DNA from: Saccopteryx bilineata
Taxonomy: Eukaryota > Chordata > Mammalia > Chiroptera > Emballonuridae
Direction: 5' to 3'
Assembly (NCBI RefSeq): GCF_036850765.1
Contig: NC_089492.1
Location: forward strand, 106,101,022 to 106,165,021
Length of the DNA: 64,000 nt
The notes under the pieces are model-generated. The model saw only the letters and a program-made list of their open reading frames with translations. It did not search any database and had not been told where the DNA came from. The position numbers were made by a program, and so were the translations under genes. Of this stretch, positions 60,930 through 64,000 are shown piece after piece (positions within the stretch are counted from its first letter, which is position 1; each line of letters opens with the position of its first letter).

Positions 60930-63005
60930 TGGTTCTGTTACTCTCTCTGGCCTTGGCCACTTCCCCTACTTCCTAAGCTGAGTGGCCCCAGCAACTCCAC
61001 AGGCCATTTCCATGCTCACAAAGCATGGCCACCATCTCTGGTCTTATCATATCTTCTACACTTCTAATTTTCTTGTCATGACAAGGGCCAGGTTTCAGCA
61101 AAGACTTCACTGCGATCTTTGTGACAGAAGCCAAAGCAGTGTTCTGTCCAGTCAGTCAAGGCCAAGGACACTTTGGCTTTGTCAGCAGCTGCCTCAAGAA
61201 ACTAAGTGAAGCAACCTGGAAGTCTAGGAGAGAAATGCCTTATGAGTAAAATTTGACCAAAGAAAGACAGGATCTAGCAAGCAGCTGATGGATAAATGAA
61301 GGAATGAGTGACCAGGCTTACGGCCCATTTGGTAACACATTCCCTTTGTTTGTTTTCCTTTCTGTCCTGCTTCATTCCTTCTATCCTTTACTCTTGAGTG
61401 ATACTCTCAATTCCCTTGGATTTTGCTCTTCCAATAAAACATTCACGTACAAACTTTATTTCAGGATCTGTTTTCTGAAAACCTAGGCAATGCATTTGGC
61501 AACTCTGTGGAAAATGGACCCTCAGGAAAGAAATTTGCAGTTGAATCGCCCACATGACTGAAGGTAATAGTGCCCTCATTGCTGGTGGAAAGTGATATGG
61601 TAATAACCGGTGATATACACAGTTATTAAAGCTTTCACCTATGGTTAATAGGACTGAGATGCTGGTGGAAGACCGAGCATTGAAAGATCAAGTGTTTAAT
61701 GCACTTGATCTATGAAGAAGCAATGATAATTATATGACTGTGGTTGGGCTGGCTGCTTTTAACAGCTTTGGAGACCAAATTACAGCATCCTTTGAAAGCC
61801 ATGGGTCTCAAATGCAGCTCTAAAAAAGATTCTTATTCCTTGATGCACAAGGCATTCTAAACTAAAAATGAGGATTAGAGTTTGATCATACTGGTGGCAG
61901 AGCTACAAAATAAAGTTGAATGCATTCTCTGTGATTTGGAAAGAATGGAACCCTGAAATATGAGATAGGATCATCAGTTTAAAACCTTGAGAATCTGAAC
62001 CTTCAAATTCCACCGAACCCTTCTGGCTGGTAGAAACTCCAGCTTTCCTTTGCTAAAGAACAATTTTCCCCTATATGTCAGTGGCAGGCGATGCCTTCCA
62101 CTAAAGAAGAGTTTTCTATAAGACGTACCCCCATTATCCCCGCTTGCCTTCAGGACAGTATGAAGCACTGTTGTGGGTGTAAAGAGTATACCCACCAAAT
62201 GAATTGCAGGATCTGACACATAGGTATCTTCAGGAGCTGAGAGAGTATGTATGAGAGAGTGTTATGAGGGTGTTAAATCTAGGGAGATGGAATATAAGAA
62301 CTCCCTGACACTGGGTAACTCACTCACATGAATGGTTCAACATTCTGGTAACTGTACCTGAAGTTAGTTGTAAGAGTTTTTCCTGATGGAAGACTGGATA
62401 AAACAATGATGTACGGTAAATGAGATGGAGATTCAGAATATTTGGAATAGTACTGAAGGAGGGGATAGAAGTTAACATGTATCTGAGAAACTACCACCTG
62501 CCTCTGTTTCCAAGGAAAGACCCCAAAAGCACTGCCTTCACAATTTGAGAAGCACTTTGGTAGCAGTCTTCTGATGAAAGTTCTACCATGGAACTTCGAT
62601 CCTAGGTATCAATGAAGAAGATAGCATTTTGAAACGCTTGGGCTAGGTGGCATCGTGGAACTACCAGAGACAAGGTCCATGTATTTGCTGACACAGACAG
62701 CAAGCCAGAGTAGCAACAGAATGACTAATCTAGAGATAACTCTCAAGTTGGCAGTAAAAGAAGGAGATGATAAGTATCAATTGTTATTCTGGAACCAGTC
62801 ACATCAGGGGGTATCATTTGTTTTGCTTATCCTCCTTAAGTCTTTTTGGGATATTGCAACTGTTTGTTCTTTGGAGAATTGTATTTATACTATCCCTTGT
62901 GAAGGCATCATATGCTTCAACAAGAGATGGTGTAGAGCTGGGTAGTGCAAGATATGAATTCTGCCAGATCCAACCTATGTACCTCTCCTGATACAATAAA
63001 TGCTA
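60930..63005 (+). repeat. Possible old LTR retrovirus relic (LTR-like part then internal-like part)
   Basis: The segment at 61.30-61.50 kb has an LTR-like end (cttccaataaaacattc, then ctttatttcaggatctg and a ctgaaaaccta... close). The following 1.5 kb has the style of an ERVL internal region but no open frame, and ends near a polyadenylation-like caataaatgctac at 62.99 kb. The family call is not secure. Nothing coding remains. Confidence 0.3.
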
Positions 63006-63009
63006 CTTA

Positions 63010-64000
63010 GCTCTTAGACCTTAGTCATTTGTCCTGCTTCTCAGATAGAGTGATCCTATTCAAAATACTATTGTCATCTTTATATCCTGGCCATTGCTGT
63101 TGTTGCCACACTCTTAAATACTAATAGTTGACTCAGTTTCTCCTTGAAGTGAGTTAGTTATAGTGGGAGACCTTTAGCATCTCCAGTGCCCAATTCCAGC
63201 CTGACTTAATCTACTGAGACTCATTTCCCAGTGGTTACCTGGTGGGACAAAGTAGGATTCCCAGAAGTGCAAAGAAATTAAAGCCTTGTGGGCTGACCCT
63301 TGACTAATGAGAAACAGAACACAGGAAGGAGCTGTCAGTTAAATATGCTTTCTCTTTTTCTTCTTGGACAGATTCTCCCAGGAAGGGGTGGCTCCATATG
63401 GCCCTTCCTTGTTATTAACATGAGTTTACTTATAAAACTGTAGCCAGTTCTTTAATGCAACATGCAGTGTTTTCTTGTCCTCTTTCCTGGTATGATGTCC
63501 TTTTCCCCCCTCACTCTTTTACTGGGATTTCACCTCTCAAAAAAGGCATTAGGATATGAATCCTGCTCCAGGTGCTATTTTCTAGAAAATCAGGGTAAGG
63601 CAATGACTTACATAGGTCACCACAATAAAAATATTTAGAATAAAATAAAATCCCTTCAACTTAAATGATTTAAAATGTGTGTACAGATTAATGGAGTAAA
63701 AATCAGGTAATATTTTGGAAGAAGAGGAAAAAAAATTACACAATCATTTTCTTTTTCTGTCCTCTGAGACTTGAAAGAGTAGGGCATAGAAAACTGTGTT
63801 TAGAAGCTAGTAAGACTTGCTCAGTCCTAGGCTAGGCAGCTGAAGGTAGGAGCAGAACCCTGCAACTTATTTTTTCTATGACCTTATATTTAAGAAAGAG
63901 ATAGTAAAGGAACTTGACATTTTATACTTTCCAGTCTAGACTAGAAAAATTTAAGCAAATGTTTAGGGCTGAAGCTTTGTAATATTTTCCTGAAATTTCT
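63010..64000. other. Intergenic DNA to the window end
   Basis: No gene or named element recognised. Confidence 0.5.

Overview
The window is mammalian, gene-poor, mostly AT-rich intergenic DNA from a bat. The host call rests on its repeats. There are about ten copies of a long tRNA-derived VES-type SINE, four copies of a shorter SINE of the kind reported as Rhin-1, single copies of two further bat-type tRNA SINEs, and several recent hAT DNA transposons. Recent hAT activity is, among mammals, mainly a bat feature. My best guess from memory of repeat flavour is a yangochiropteran, possibly an emballonurid; the sequence alone does not prove this. I found no host protein-coding gene that I would annotate. 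The one exon-like segment, at 21.2-21.4 kb, is reported as a hunt item.

Layout. 0-15 kb: old relics (an LTR-like repeat, L1, L2, MIR) with several SINEs, a 303-bp retroposed fragment with target-site duplications (10.8 kb) and a small hAT (11.4 kb). 15.3-19.9 kb: two hAT transposons about 300 bp apart. The second is a nearly complete Charlie8-like element with a broken transposase, itself hit by a Rhin-type SINE, an L1-tailed composite and a VES SINE. 20-26.5 kb: SINEs, an old L1 3' end and a third short hAT. 26.6-34.3 kb: a full-length 7.7-kb L1 on the minus strand, with both ORFs recognisable and tandem monomers in its long 5' UTR. 36.9-43.2 kb: a second, older full-length L1 (6.3 kb), minus strand. 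45.6-47.3 kb: an L1 3' end joined to an endogenous-retrovirus-derived segment. 48.6-49.2 kb: a probable solo LTR. 53.3-57.5 kb: a 5'-truncated L1 joined directly to a U6 snRNA copy (U6/L1 chimera). 57.5-64 kb: unique-looking DNA with a local 117-bp duplication and a probable old ERV relic.

The mobile elements share a retrotransposition economy. The autonomous L1s supply reverse transcriptase and endonuclease. The SINEs, the retroposed fragment, the U6 chimera and the retrovirus-L1 composite are the passengers. The hAT elements are a separate cut-and-paste layer: one decayed transposase-bearing copy and three short non-autonomous copies, each bounded by 8-bp duplications. Nesting gives a relative chronology: old LTR/L2/MIR, then older L1s and hATs, then Rhin-type SINEs and L1-tailed pieces, then the CpG-rich VES copies.

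Boundaries supported by duplicated target sites are good to a few bases; the others are approximate. Family names come from recognition by eye, not from a database search.
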